64,000 bases of DNA from Lysinibacillus sp. BPa_S21. GTDB taxonomy: Bacteria > Bacillota > Bacilli > Bacillales_A > Planococcaceae. This document shows positions 1-7,931 of this stretch, piece by piece. The translations under genes were made by a program, and so were the position numbers. The first letter of the stretch is position 1. Each line of letters opens with the position of its first letter. The notes below the pieces were generated by a model. The model did no database searches. It saw only the letters and a program-made list of their open reading frames with translations, and was not told where the DNA came from. The DNA lies in the NCBI RefSeq assembly GCF_023337795.1, contig NZ_JALIRS010000002.1, forward strand, positions 372,001 to 436,000. The letters run 5' to 3'.

Positions 1-68
1 GTTCTCGCTTGCTCATAGTCCGGATCTTTAGGGGTAACAATTCTTCCTGTGAGCTTAACTTTCTTCAA
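1..68 (-). CDS. FAD-binding oxidoreductase, N-terminal fragment (cut by window edge)
   Basis: Only the first 22 codons lie in the window. Reading leftward from a TTG start at 68-66, the protein begins KKVKLTGRIVTPKDPDYEQA after the initiator. A GGAG ribosome site lies 7 nt upstream of the start. This opening resembles berberine-bridge-type FAD-linked oxidases, in which a 'VTPxDPxYExAR' stretch precedes the FAD-binding domain. That family assignment is from recall of the N-terminus only. The rest of the gene lies to the left of the window. Confidence 0.5.
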   Translation of the reverse strand, partial: MKKVKLTGRIVTPKDPDYEQAR

Positions 69-237
69 TTTACAGCTCCTCTCTCAAATGATGCATTGCA
101 TATGTTTTATCCTATGCAGATCACTTGGAAAGAATATGAAGATTGAAATTTTTATCATGTAAAAAATGAAAGATAAATGCTCATTCTCTTTATTCATACA
201 TATGATGCTATATTGAAACCACTAAGGAGGTGTCCTA

Positions 238-1653
238 ATGATTATTCATGTGGTGAGCGCTGGTGAAACGCTTTGGCAAATTGCAAACAGCTATTCTATT
301 CCTATCAATTCCATCATCCAGTTAAATGCATTATCTAATCCAGATCAATTAGTAATCGGACAATCCATCGTTATTCCTTCTCCTTACACAACTCATATTG
401 TAAAAGGGGGTGACACCTTATGGTCGATCTCCCAGCAATACGGGGTGACTATGCAATCGATTATTACAGAAAACCATTTAACAAATCCAGATGTTTTAAC
501 ACCTGGAACTAAACTAATTATTCCACCAACCACACATATTGTGCTACCAGGAGAAACTCTATCGCAAATTGCCACGCAATATGGAACGACTGTGCAAGCA
601 ATTGTTGTAGAAAATGAAATTCCAAATCCAAATATGATTTATGTTGGTACACATTTGATTATTCCGAGAGCAAAGCCTTCCATTGAAGTAAATGCTTATA
701 CGTATCAAGAACCTAAAGAAGCCGTGGCGTCCATTAAAGCGATTGGTCATCTATTAACTTATTTTAGCCCCTTTGCTTATATGGTGAAGGAGGACGGAAC
801 ACTTCAGCCAATAAAGGATAAAGAAATGATCGATGCAGCTGTTGCTAAAAACATTACTCCTATGTTGACCCTTACGAACTTCTCTTCCACAGAAGCAGGT
901 TCCAACTTATCACATGTTATTTTATCTAGTGCAGAATTACGGGAAAAGGTGATCAACAACACTTTACAAGTGATGCAGGAAAAGGGCTATAAAGTTCTAA
1001 ACGTGGATTTTGAAAATGTTCTTCCAGCAGATCGGGAGAATTACAACACATTCCTCCAATTAGCTGTTGATCGTCTACATCCAAAAGGATTCCTAGTATC
1101 AACGGCACTTGCGCCAAAAACGAGCTTAACGCAGGTAGGAACTCTATATGAGGCACATGATTATGAAGCGCACGGAAGAATTGCAGACTTTGTCATTTTA
1201 ATGACATATGAATGGGGATACCGACTTGGTCCACCACAAGCCATTTCACCCATTAACGAAATGAGAAAAGTTGTGGAATATGCATTATCTGTTATGCCAG
1301 CTAACAAAATATTTTTAGGCTTTGAAATTTATGCTCGCGATTGGCTGCTACCGCATGTTAAAGGTCAGGAGGCAGAAACATTCAGCTCTCAAGAAGCCCT
1401 TAACCGAGCAATAAAATATGGCGCAACCATTCAATATGATAGGACCGCACAGTCACCGTATTTCCGTTATGTCGATGAAAAAGGTAGAAATCATGAGGTA
1501 TGGTTTGAAGATGCGAGAAGTGCACAAGCTAAGTTTGATATGACAAAGGAATATAAACTCCGAGGTATTAGCTATTGGGCGTTAGGTTTTCCTTTCCCAC
1601 AAAACTGGGCACTATTAAATAATGATTTTTCCATTAAAAAGGTTTCATTATAA
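238..1653 (+). CDS. sleL: Spore cortex-lytic glycoside hydrolase, three LysM repeats plus GH18 domain (SleL/YaaH type)
   Basis: Predicted peptidoglycan-binding hydrolase of the spore. Three LysM repeats lie at about residues 1-47, 51-97 and 101-145, each with the VxxGETLWQIA-like opening and a final IIP. A GH18 barrel fills about 155-471. Its strand-4 motif reads NVDFEN, with D257 and E259 as the expected catalytic pair. Known SleL/YaaH proteins act on cortex muramic-delta-lactam peptidoglycan during germination. B. subtilis YaaH has two LysM repeats as I recall, so three is unusual. The start is chosen because AAGGAGG lies 8 nt upstream of the ATG. There is no signal peptide, which fits delivery from the mother cell to the spore coat. 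A CATACATA element at 195-202 resembles a mother-cell sigma factor -10 box, but this is weak. Confidence 0.85.
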   Translation: MIIHVVSAGETLWQIANSYSIPINSIIQLNALSNPDQLVIGQSIVIPSPYTTHIVKGGDTLWSISQQYGVTMQSIITENHLTNPDVLTPGTKLIIPPTTHIVLPGETLSQIATQYGTTVQAIVVENEIPNPNMIYVGTHLIIPRAKPSIEVNAYTYQEPKEAVASIKAIGHLLTYFSPFAYMVKEDGTLQPIKDKEMIDAAVAKNITPMLTLTNFSSTEAGSNLSHVILSSAELREKVINNTLQVMQEKGYKVLNVDFENVLPADRENYNTFLQLAVDRLHPKGFLVSTALAPKTSLTQVGTLYEAHDYEAHGRIADFVILMTYEWGYRLGPPQAISPINEMRKVVEYALSVMPANKIFLGFEIYARDWLLPHVKGQEAETFSSQEALNRAIKYGATIQYDRTAQSPYFRYVDEKGRNHEVWFEDARSAQAKFDMTKEYKLRGISYWALGFPFPQNWALLNNDFSIKKVSL

Positions 1654-1810
1654 AAGGTCTGTTTAGTATGCGCATTTAAGACTGATCTATTAACCCAAAA
1701 AGTTCTAAACATTTCTACAATATATTCTTACCTTTCCCTAGTTTTTCCCATGATAAAAAATCAATTCAAAGCCATATTAAGTAATATCAAAACGAAAGGA
1801 GACGCTAAAC

Positions 1811-1972
1811 ATGGGAAGAGACAATAAGCAAGGTCAAAGCGCCAACAAAGGGTCATTGCCACAAACACCAAAAAACCAAAAAATTGCGCCTGACAAAGTT
1901 AGTGAAGAATTTTCTCAAGAGTTTATGAACATGATTAATTCAGTCACTAAAGAAGGCAAAACAAAAAAATAA
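1811..1972 (+). CDS. Small hydrophilic protein, probably spore-associated (YfhD-like)
   Basis: A 53-codon gene starting MGRDNKQGQSANKG, with GAAAGGAG 9 nt before the ATG. The protein is very hydrophilic and rich in Lys, Gln and Asn, with no membrane segment. A KGSLPQTPKNQK stretch recalls the SLPQTPK motif of small YfhD-type Bacillaceae proteins. It ends 12 nt before sspH, so the two are probably co-transcribed, which supports a sporulation role. The molecular function is unknown. The family link is from memory of one motif. Confidence 0.65.
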   Translation: MGRDNKQGQSANKGSLPQTPKNQKIAPDKVSEEFSQEFMNMINSVTKEGKTKK

Positions 1973-1984
1973 GGGGGCCTTCAA

Positions 1985-2176
1985 GTGGATTATACACGTG
2001 CACAAGAAATTGTCGCCTCACCAAAAGAATATGAAGTAAGTTATAATGGCGTATCTATTTGGATTGACAAACTTCATGAAGATGGTAAAACAGCAACTGT
2101 CCATTTACGTCGTTCTTTAGAAGAACGATCCGAGGTGGACATAGGAGAATTAAAAGAAGAGTACCTCGTACATTAA
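1985..2176 (+). CDS. sspH: Small acid-soluble spore protein, H type
   Basis: The 63-residue product starts at a GTG preceded by an AAGGGGG ribosome site. It has the SspH layout: an N-terminal 'xxRAQEI', then a short beta-rich core (YNGVSIWIDKLHEDGKTATV), then a charged C-terminus. SspH proteins are minor SASPs made in the forespore and thought to bind or protect DNA in the dormant spore. B. subtilis SspH is 59 residues, so the length fits. The gene follows the 53-codon spore-type gene by 12 nt and is followed by a hairpin at 2209-2246. Confidence 0.85.
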   Translation: MDYTRAQEIVASPKEYEVSYNGVSIWIDKLHEDGKTATVHLRRSLEERSEVDIGELKEEYLVH

Positions 2177-2208
2177 AACGGGAATTATCCCAATTTTATC
2201 ATCAAACA

Positions 2209-2246
2209 AAAATCTGCTTATTTCAGTGATGAAGTAAGCAGATTTT
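2209..2246 (+). terminator. Terminator-like hairpin after sspH
   Basis: A 12-bp perfect stem (AAAATCTGCTTA / TAAGCAGATTTT) with a 14-nt loop begins 33 nt after the sspH stop. The T-tract on the plus strand is short (TTTT). Confidence 0.7.
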
Positions 2247-2300
2247 AACTATTATGGCGGACATATTAAATCTCTTCTGCAAAACGAGTCACTTTGATGG

Positions 2301-2486
2301 TTCTATCCATGATTTTGGCTGTTCTATCCACGATTTCAGCTGCTCTATCCACGATTTTGACTGTTCTATCCACGATTTTGCCTGCTCTATCCACGATTTC
2401 GGTTCTATCCGCGATTTCAGCTGTTCTATCCACGATTTTGACCCTTCTTTCGGTCGCTTCGGCTTTTCTATCCGTCTCTTTTGCCT
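2301..2486. repeat. 21-bp-period tandem array A (CTATCC core)
   Basis: Nine head-to-tail units begin at 2301, 2322, 2343, 2364, 2385, 2403, 2424, 2445 and 2466. All are 21 nt except the fifth, which is 18. The core is (T/C)TCTATCC(A/G)CGATTT. The eighth and ninth units are diverged. Because 21 is a multiple of three, several reading frames stay open through the array and encode seven-residue repeats on both strands (for example CSIHDFD and KIVDRTA). I treat these frames as artefacts of the repeat. The array ends 2 nt from the stop codon of the EAL-domain gene. Confidence 0.9.
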
Positions 2487-2488
2487 TA

Positions 2489-4651
2489 TTAAATAATAAA
2501 ATCCTCTTCATATTTAATCTCTTTTAAAATATCTCTTGCTCTATTGTTTAACTCGTTAAAGGTATTGGAAATCTCTTCAGCAGAAATCGGTTTGCTAAAT
2601 AAATAACCCTGAATATAATCGCAATCACCCTCAATAAGGAAAGCTAGCTGCTCCACTTCTTCAATTCCTTCGGCAACAACCTTTAATCTTAAATGCTTCG
2701 CCATGGATAAAATCATAGAAACTAGCGCTTCATCATTTGAATTATGCTGTATATTTCGGACGAACGCCCGGTCAATTTTTAAACAATCAATCGGAAAGTC
2801 TTTCAAATATGAAATCGACGAATACCCTGTCCCAAAGTCATCAACAGCAATTTGGATACCAATTTCCTTTAATTCATGAAGTAGCTGTGTTATTTGATCA
2901 ATGTTCATCGTCATACTTTCCGTAATTTCTAATTGTAAATATTTTGGTTCTAAATTTGTACGTTGTAGGATCTCTTTGACCATCTGGACTAAATCTTGCT
3001 GGAATAGTTGTCCAATTGATAAATTGACGGCAACCTTCATTGGAGGTAAACCTTGCTCCTTCCATGTCTTTGCTTGTGAGCACGCCGTCTCTAAGATCCA
3101 TTTCCCTAAAGGAATAATAAGACCTGATTCTTCAGCAATCGGGATAAACAACTCAGGTGAGACAAATCCACGGGTTGGATGACGCCAACGCACTAGCGCT
3201 TCTACCGATTCAATTTTACCCGTTTTTAAATTTACTTGAGGCTGAAAATCCAAATAAAATTCTTCATTGGCTAACGCTTTATGGAGCTCTTGCTCAATCA
3301 ATATACGATCAGCAATACCATTTGACATATATGGCTTATAAAAAAGAACTCTTTGAGGGATTTGACTCGCTTCCCTCATCGCTAACTGAGCATGCATTAA
3401 AAGCTCTTCACCTGAGCAATCTTCTTCATGCAGGGCAACACCAATATTCAGATTCCCGTTGAGAGAAAAAAGTTGTACTTGTAATGGCTTTTTCATAGCA
3501 CACTTCAAATTCAAACAAAACTGTAGCAACTCTTCTCTTGTCTTCACATGATTAATATAAATAATGAACTGCCCCTCATGTAGCTTTGTCGCAAAATAAT
3601 GAGGTGGTAATATAGCTTGAATTCTATCAGCTACGAGCTTCATCATTGTATTAGAATAGCTAATACCGATAGATGAACGAATCGCAGTAAGGCGATCAAT
3701 TTCAATTGCAATGATTGCTTTTTGACGACTATTGTCATGTAATTCCTCTTTTAAAGTTTTTAGTAATAAGTGTTCATTTGGAAGCTTTGTAATATCATCG
3801 TGATAAGCTTGAAACTGAAGTTCTTGCTGCGATTGCTCAAGATCACTCTTTATTTTTAAAAGTTGCTGATATGGTTTTTCAACAGTTGTATAGTAAATTG
3901 CTTTTAGTAAAAAGTAGAATGCTAAAAATTGATAAATTAATGCTGAAAAGCTCCAAATAGATTGCTCGTCTTTGATGACCGCAAATAAAATATCACTAAT
4001 AATCAAATAAATGGCTGCACTATTAAGCCACATAACCCGTTTGGGCAACTTTTTTTTATACTTATTTAAAACCACTATCGTTACACCTTGTAAGACAGCA
4101 GACAGCAAATGAACAATAGCGCTAACTTTAAACAACAATTGTTTTTCAAAGAAAAAATATTTCGAAGAGATATACAATAGAACAAGGGTCAATACTACAA
4201 ATAATAAGGAACTGCCATATGTATAGATCCGATCATTCATTGTTAAGCGCTTTGTAGGCTTTAAAATAATAAAGAGAAAACCGATTGATAAGCAGAAACG
4301 CATGATTAAATGCAACCACATTTCCAAATTTTGCGTTTCAGCCTTTGGATATTGAGTGATAACCAAATTCACGATTTCGAATAAAGCGACGATAAAAAAT
4401 AAATTACCTATGTATAATGTTTGATTTGATAATAAGTGTGAAAAAACGAGCCAAGATTGAATAGCAATTGCCATTGTAAATACAATAATTAGTACTTGTA
4501 TTATTAAATTCAAACAAATATAGCTTTCTTCCTTAAAAGTACCAAATATTAAATTGCTTAATCCTAATAGTGGCAACACTAGTAAAAGCGGCAATACTAT
4601 ATACAAAATCTCTTTCTTTTCTATCTCTAATTGATTCATCCTATTCTCCAA
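2489..4651 (-). CDS. Membrane c-di-GMP phosphodiesterase: degenerate GGDEF plus intact EAL domain
   Basis: A 720-residue protein. Residues about 15-255 form an integral-membrane sensor region with some eight hydrophobic segments. A short linker helix at about 262-282 leads to a GGDEF-type domain at about 283-438, then an EAL domain at about 445-700. The diguanylate cyclase signature is replaced by HEGQF (residues 358-362), so cyclase activity is not expected. The EAL domain keeps E484-A485-L486, DDFGTGYSS (604-612), the LKID motif and VAEGIEE, so c-di-GMP hydrolysis is expected. The GGDEF remnant may sense GTP or mediate dimerisation, as in other degenerate GGDEF-EAL proteins. The start is TTG with GGAGGG 6 nt upstream; an in-frame ATG four codons later also has a GGAG. 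The gene stands alone, and array A abuts its 3' end. Confidence 0.9.
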   Translation of the reverse strand: MENRMNQLEIEKKEILYIVLPLLLVLPLLGLSNLIFGTFKEESYICLNLIIQVLIIVFTMAIAIQSWLVFSHLLSNQTLYIGNLFFIVALFEIVNLVITQYPKAETQNLEMWLHLIMRFCLSIGFLFIILKPTKRLTMNDRIYTYGSSLLFVVLTLVLLYISSKYFFFEKQLLFKVSAIVHLLSAVLQGVTIVVLNKYKKKLPKRVMWLNSAAIYLIISDILFAVIKDEQSIWSFSALIYQFLAFYFLLKAIYYTTVEKPYQQLLKIKSDLEQSQQELQFQAYHDDITKLPNEHLLLKTLKEELHDNSRQKAIIAIEIDRLTAIRSSIGISYSNTMMKLVADRIQAILPPHYFATKLHEGQFIIYINHVKTREELLQFCLNLKCAMKKPLQVQLFSLNGNLNIGVALHEEDCSGEELLMHAQLAMREASQIPQRVLFYKPYMSNGIADRILIEQELHKALANEEFYLDFQPQVNLKTGKIESVEALVRWRHPTRGFVSPELFIPIAEESGLIIPLGKWILETACSQAKTWKEQGLPPMKVAVNLSIGQLFQQDLVQMVKEILQRTNLEPKYLQLEITESMTMNIDQITQLLHELKEIGIQIAVDDFGTGYSSISYLKDFPIDCLKIDRAFVRNIQHNSNDEALVSMILSMAKHLRLKVVAEGIEEVEQLAFLIEGDCDYIQGYLFSKPISAEEISNTFNELNNRARDILKEIKYEEDFII

Positions 4652-4804
4652 CAGAAACCCTCCGTACCAAAATATATCGAAATTAGATAGGTAATATTAT
4701 CTATCCAAAGGAGATATAAAATTAAAAATTGTATTTTTCTTTGACTTCTTACAAATCATAGCATTTTTATTGGATTTTGTAAGCAATTATAACTTCTTTT
4801 AGTG

Positions 4805-5044
4805 GGTGTCCACATCCGCTAAAGGAAGGCTGACGTCACTGAACCGGAAATGAGTTATTAGAGGATGGTGGACTAAGATCATCGCATCCATGCGATATAA
4901 CGGCTAACAGACCTGCGTCGTACTGCTGGCGCTTCGCTTTCGCGAAAAAATATCCGCTGCTGACGCTTCGCTTTCGCGCAAAAAACATCCGCAGCCCTAA
5001 GCACAAAAACCGATCCCGGACGCAATTATGCCGAGTCATAATTG
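4805..5044. repeat. Degraded composite repeat with two copies of the GCTTCGCTTTCGC module
   Basis: This lies in the 448-bp gene-free stretch 4652-5099. Two tandem copies of a unit containing GACGCTTCGCTTTCGCG followed by CAAAAAACATCC lie at about 4926-4990. An ATTATGCC-type palindrome follows at 5023-5044. The same modules occur inside the larger inter-operon repeats elsewhere in the window. The terminal inverted repeats seen in those copies are not recognisable here. Nothing else is visible in 4652-5099. Confidence 0.6.
5023..5044. repeat. ATTATGCC-type palindrome, copy 1
   Basis: The left arm is CAATTATGCC, the spacer GA, and the right arm GTCATAATTG, which has one mismatch to a perfect palindrome. 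The flanking CCGATCCCGGACG matches the flank of the 20353 copy. Confidence 0.7.
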
Positions 5045-5099
5045 ATAAGGTATGCCAATATTCGGTTTTGATATTAGCATACCTTTGATCTTGTTAGCA

Positions 5100-5615
5100 C
5101 TATTCGTCGTTCGAATTTAACAAGTGGCGAAGCTTATTCATTATTCTTGTGCGTCTTTTTTTAACTGCGTCCACAGATAAACCTAGTTCTTTTGCAATTT
5201 CCAAGTAACTATAACCTTCTACATAAAAAAGTAATAATATTTTTCTTTCTTCAACTTTTAAATAAGACATAATACACGCTGTAAGAACTGGAGTTCTTTC
5301 ACTCATTTCATGTTCTCGAATATAATTGATCGCGTCATTATCCATAGGCGTATTATTATTTTCAAAGCTCTTTTCCTTTGAGAGCTCTTTTAAAATTTTC
5401 CCTTTAACGGTTGTATAAATATAAGCAGAAAACTGCCCTTTTGTTTGATCAGCTTTACACCAAGCCTCCCACACAGCTATGGATGCGATATGACGATAAT
5501 ACTCAAAATCCTTATAAATGTGGCACTTTACTATAATTGATGTGATCATCGGCTGGACTAATTCTAAAACTTCGTCAAATGGTTGTTCAGGTGATAACTT
5601 TAGTTTACTATCCAT
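5100..5615 (-). CDS. Sigma-70 family RNA polymerase sigma factor (regions 2 and 4)
   Basis: A 171-residue, two-domain sigma factor. Residues about 20-100 look like region 2 (FEYYRHIASIAVWEAWCKAD, then an aromatic FSAYIYTTVKGKI stretch). Residues about 120-165 form a region 4 helix-turn-helix (YLEIAKELGLSVDAVKKRR). Its size and lack of region 3 are like ECF or alternative sigma factors, but no anti-sigma gene is adjacent. A 14-bp perfect palindrome lies 15 nt upstream of the start, and the ribosome site (AGGAC) is weak. The target regulon cannot be read from the sequence. The flanking genes (an EAL protein and sspI) give no strong clue. Confidence 0.8.
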   Translation of the reverse strand: MDSKLKLSPEQPFDEVLELVQPMITSIIVKCHIYKDFEYYRHIASIAVWEAWCKADQTKGQFSAYIYTTVKGKILKELSKEKSFENNNTPMDNDAINYIREHEMSERTPVLTACIMSYLKVEERKILLLFYVEGYSYLEIAKELGLSVDAVKKRRTRIMNKLRHLLNSNDE

Positions 5616-5629
5616 GCTATTGTCCTATC

Positions 5630-5643
5630 GACTGTGCACAGTC
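5630..5643. promoter_or_regulatory. 14-bp perfect palindrome upstream of the sigma-factor gene
   Basis: GACTGTGCACAGTC is centred about 22 nt upstream of the start codon. It could be an operator or a small translation-blocking hairpin. No regulator family is assigned. Confidence 0.45.
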
Positions 5644-5851
5644 CGTTATTCCTAGGTGCCTCTATCTTAGTATTGATACTTTGAGGCTGTCGAACAGACC
5701 TTTTGTCTATATGATGAAAAATTTTTTATAAGCCTTTTTTTATATTTATACATTACAACAGTATGACATTTTAAAAATCATATGTTTTGACTGTCATTCT
5801 ATACATATTTCTTAAAAGGTTGGACAAATTACTACTAAGGAGGCGAAATAG

Positions 5852-6061
5852 ATGAATTTTCAAATAAGAGATGCGATTACGACAAACGTACATGGTCAAT
5901 CAGCGGCTGAATTTAAGGATATTGTCGAGGATGCAATTAGTCGTGGTGAAGAGCATTTACTACCAGGGCTTGGTGTGTTTTTCGAAAAATGGTGGCAGCA
6001 ATCTAGTCCTACTGAGCAGGATGCATTTGTACAAAAGCTTGAACAAGCCTTTGCGCACTAA
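5852..6061 (+). CDS. sspI: Small acid-soluble spore protein, I type
   Basis: A 69-residue protein starting MNFQIRDAITTNVHG, with AAGGAGG 9 nt before the ATG. It keeps the SspI core: AxxxNVxGxxxxxFxDIVEDAI, then GEEHLLPGLGVFFE and a charged helical C-terminus. B. subtilis SspI (71 residues) has the same LPGLGVLFE motif. SspI is a minor forespore-made SASP. The gene appears monocistronic, with glcD-like starting 78 nt later on the same strand. I could not identify a convincing forespore sigma-G promoter by eye. Confidence 0.92.
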   Translation: MNFQIRDAITTNVHGQSAAEFKDIVEDAISRGEEHLLPGLGVFFEKWWQQSSPTEQDAFVQKLEQAFAH

Positions 6062-6139
6062 TTTTTTATAGTCAATTCATTCCATTTCCAATTAATGCAT
6101 GATAAAGTTTAATTCATCAGAAAATTAGGAGGAATTGGA

Positions 6140-7519
6140 ATGACTGTTGCTGTAGAATTAATAGTAAATCAACTAAAAAGAGTTTTATCTGAAGAACAGG
6201 TGTCAACAAACGAAACGGTGCGACAGCTACATGGAAGAGACGAATCTCATCATACAATGAGCTTACCAGATATCGTTGCCTTTCCTCGTTCCACGGCCGA
6301 TGTCAGTGCCATCTTGAAAATTGCGCATGCGGAACGCGTACCAGTCGTACCTTTTGGTGTTGGCTCAAGCTTGGAAGGAAATGCAATTCCCATTGCAAAT
6401 GGCATTTCTATCGATTTCTCTGAAATGAATACTATTTTAGAAATTCGACCAGAAGACCTGCTTGTGAAAGTACAACCAGGTGTTACACGTGCCCAATTGA
6501 ATAAAGAGTTAAAAAAACATGGACTTCAATTCACAGTTGACCCTGGTGCTGATGCTACACTTGGTGGAATGGCAGCGACTAATGCCAGCGGGACAACTGC
6601 AGTGCGCTATGGTGTTATGCGCGATCAAGTACGAGATTTAGAGGTTGTACTCGCAGACGGTTCGGTCATTCACACCGGTAATTTAGCAGCAAAGTCCTCT
6701 TCTGGTTATCACTTGAATGGACTTTTCATTGGCTCTGAGGGTACGCTAGGTTGCTTTACAGAATTAACTTTACAGGTCTATGGTATACCCGAATTTGTAA
6801 CGGCGGGACGTGCAGTTTTTGCGACAGTTGGCGATGCTGTCAGTGCAGTAACCGCTTTGCTACAAGCGGGCATTTCAATTGGCCGTGTTGAACTGGTCGA
6901 TGAAGCCTCTATCAAACAAGCAAATATTTATAATGAAGCATCCTATGATGAAAAGCCAACACTATTTTTAGAATTTCACGGAAATGAAGCAGGTATGCAT
7001 GCCGATATAGAATTTGCTAGAGCAATTTTTGAGGACTTTAGCTGTCTTTCTGTTGAATTTGAACAAGACACTGCGGCACGTAATAAGCTCTGGGAAGCAC
7101 GCCATTCATTAGCCTATGCATATATCCATGCCTATCCGGGCAAAAAACTGATGTCGACTGATGTTTGTGTGCCGATATCTATGCTTGCTGAATCCGTTTT
7201 ATATGCTCGTGAACAGCTTGAGGATGTTGGTCTTGCTGGCGGAATTGTAGGTCATGTCGGAGACGGTAACTTCCATGCCTTGTTAATGTTAGATCCAAAC
7301 GATGCCGAGGAGCAAGCAAAAGCTAACCGCTTCAATGAACATATTGTGCAATTTGCTTTGCTGCGTGGTGGCACTTGTACTGGTGAACATGGAGTAGGTA
7401 TTGGAAAAATGAAATATCAGTCTACAGAGCATGGAACATCTCTATTAGTAATGAAGAGCATAAAGGCAGCACTTGATCCACTTAATATTATGAATCCAGG
7501 GAAAATTTTCACCATGTAA
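6140..7519 (+). CDS. glcD: FAD-linked oxidase, GlcD / D-lactate dehydrogenase type
   Basis: A 459-residue flavoprotein expected to oxidise a 2-hydroxy acid (glycolate or D-lactate). The N-terminal PCMH FAD-binding fold spans about 35-215 and includes VPFGVGSSLEGN and GADATLGGMAATNASGT. The C-terminal FAD-oxidase domain spans about 220-458 and ends with GTCTGEHGVGIGK and the family's LNIMNPGKI. B. subtilis ysfC is normally followed by ysfD (the GlcF iron-sulfur partner). Here no glcF follows and a terminator lies right after the stop, so a stand-alone D-lactate dehydrogenase role is equally possible. The ribosome site is TAGGAGG. Confidence 0.85.
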   Translation: MTVAVELIVNQLKRVLSEEQVSTNETVRQLHGRDESHHTMSLPDIVAFPRSTADVSAILKIAHAERVPVVPFGVGSSLEGNAIPIANGISIDFSEMNTILEIRPEDLLVKVQPGVTRAQLNKELKKHGLQFTVDPGADATLGGMAATNASGTTAVRYGVMRDQVRDLEVVLADGSVIHTGNLAAKSSSGYHLNGLFIGSEGTLGCFTELTLQVYGIPEFVTAGRAVFATVGDAVSAVTALLQAGISIGRVELVDEASIKQANIYNEASYDEKPTLFLEFHGNEAGMHADIEFARAIFEDFSCLSVEFEQDTAARNKLWEARHSLAYAYIHAYPGKKLMSTDVCVPISMLAESVLYAREQLEDVGLAGGIVGHVGDGNFHALLMLDPNDAEEQAKANRFNEHIVQFALLRGGTCTGEHGVGIGKMKYQSTEHGTSLLVMKSIKAALDPLNIMNPGKIFTM

Positions 7520-7533
7520 ACCTTCAAACATAG

Positions 7534-7566
7534 AAAACCCGTTGATGTCCAATATCAATGGGTTTA
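7534..7566 (+). terminator. Intrinsic terminator after the FAD-linked oxidase gene
   Basis: The stem is AAACCC-g-TTGAT with its complement ATCAA-t-GGGTTT, followed by ATTTTTATA. Confidence 0.75.
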
Positions 7567-7719
7567 TTTTTATAAATCATAGCGAAAACTTTTTACAAGT
7601 TTATCTCCCTTATAAAATTCTTTAGATTCTAAGTACAGATTTAGGGGTAGCCCTACGCCATAATCCGTTGAAATGGAATGTATGTGAATAAATATAATAC
7701 CTACAAAAGCAGTGCAACA

Positions 7720-7850
7720 AGAAAAAAGTAACCTAGCGTCCCCCAGGTTACTTGATTATGTAGCGATGCGGTTATCCATCCTGATAACAGACATCACGCG
7801 TGGCTTACATCCCTCCGTCTGCAACCACTGTTATGGTATTCATATTGACA
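7720..7850 (-). ncRNA. Possible remnant of a type I toxin (holin-like) mRNA
   Basis: Read on the minus strand, GGGGGTG is followed 5 nt later by ATG (7843-7841) and a 12-codon frame, MNTITVVADGGM, ending at 7805. Then comes a small GTTATC/GATAAC hairpin, the string TAACCGCATCGC, and a terminator (AAGTAACCT / AGGTTACTT then TTTTTT) at 7753-7720. As I recall them, the 3' regions of Bacillales type I 'holin-like toxin' transcripts have this order: small hairpin, 'AACCGC', then a GTAACC terminator. The coding part is too short to make a toxin peptide, so it looks decayed. The alternative is that the final hairpin is simply a distant argF terminator. Confidence 0.4.
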
Positions 7851-7931
7851 CCCCCTGTTGCCAATATGAACTCTCTCTATAGTTTCTCACAAACTAAAGA
7901 AGCATAAAGCTTGGTGTCTATTTTCGTATGC

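Noticed and set aside
2301..2486. CRISPR array
   Set aside because: The 21-nt units are contiguous with no unique spacers, are degenerate, and no cas genes are present.
2254..2527. Open frames on both strands encoding seven-residue repeats (CSIHDFD-like and KIVDRTA-like)
   Set aside because: All come from the 21-bp array. A 21-nt period keeps frames open on both strands, none has a convincing ribosome site, and the same repeat family lies in plainly non-coding spacers elsewhere.
4836..5039. A 67-codon minus-strand frame
   Set aside because: It is made of repeat modules with GCTTCGCTTTCGC and has no ribosome site.
7726..7753. Simple argF terminator
   Set aside because: Possible, but it lies about 180 nt from the argF stop and is preceded by a separate ribosome site, short frame and small hairpin that fit a toxin-type transcript better.
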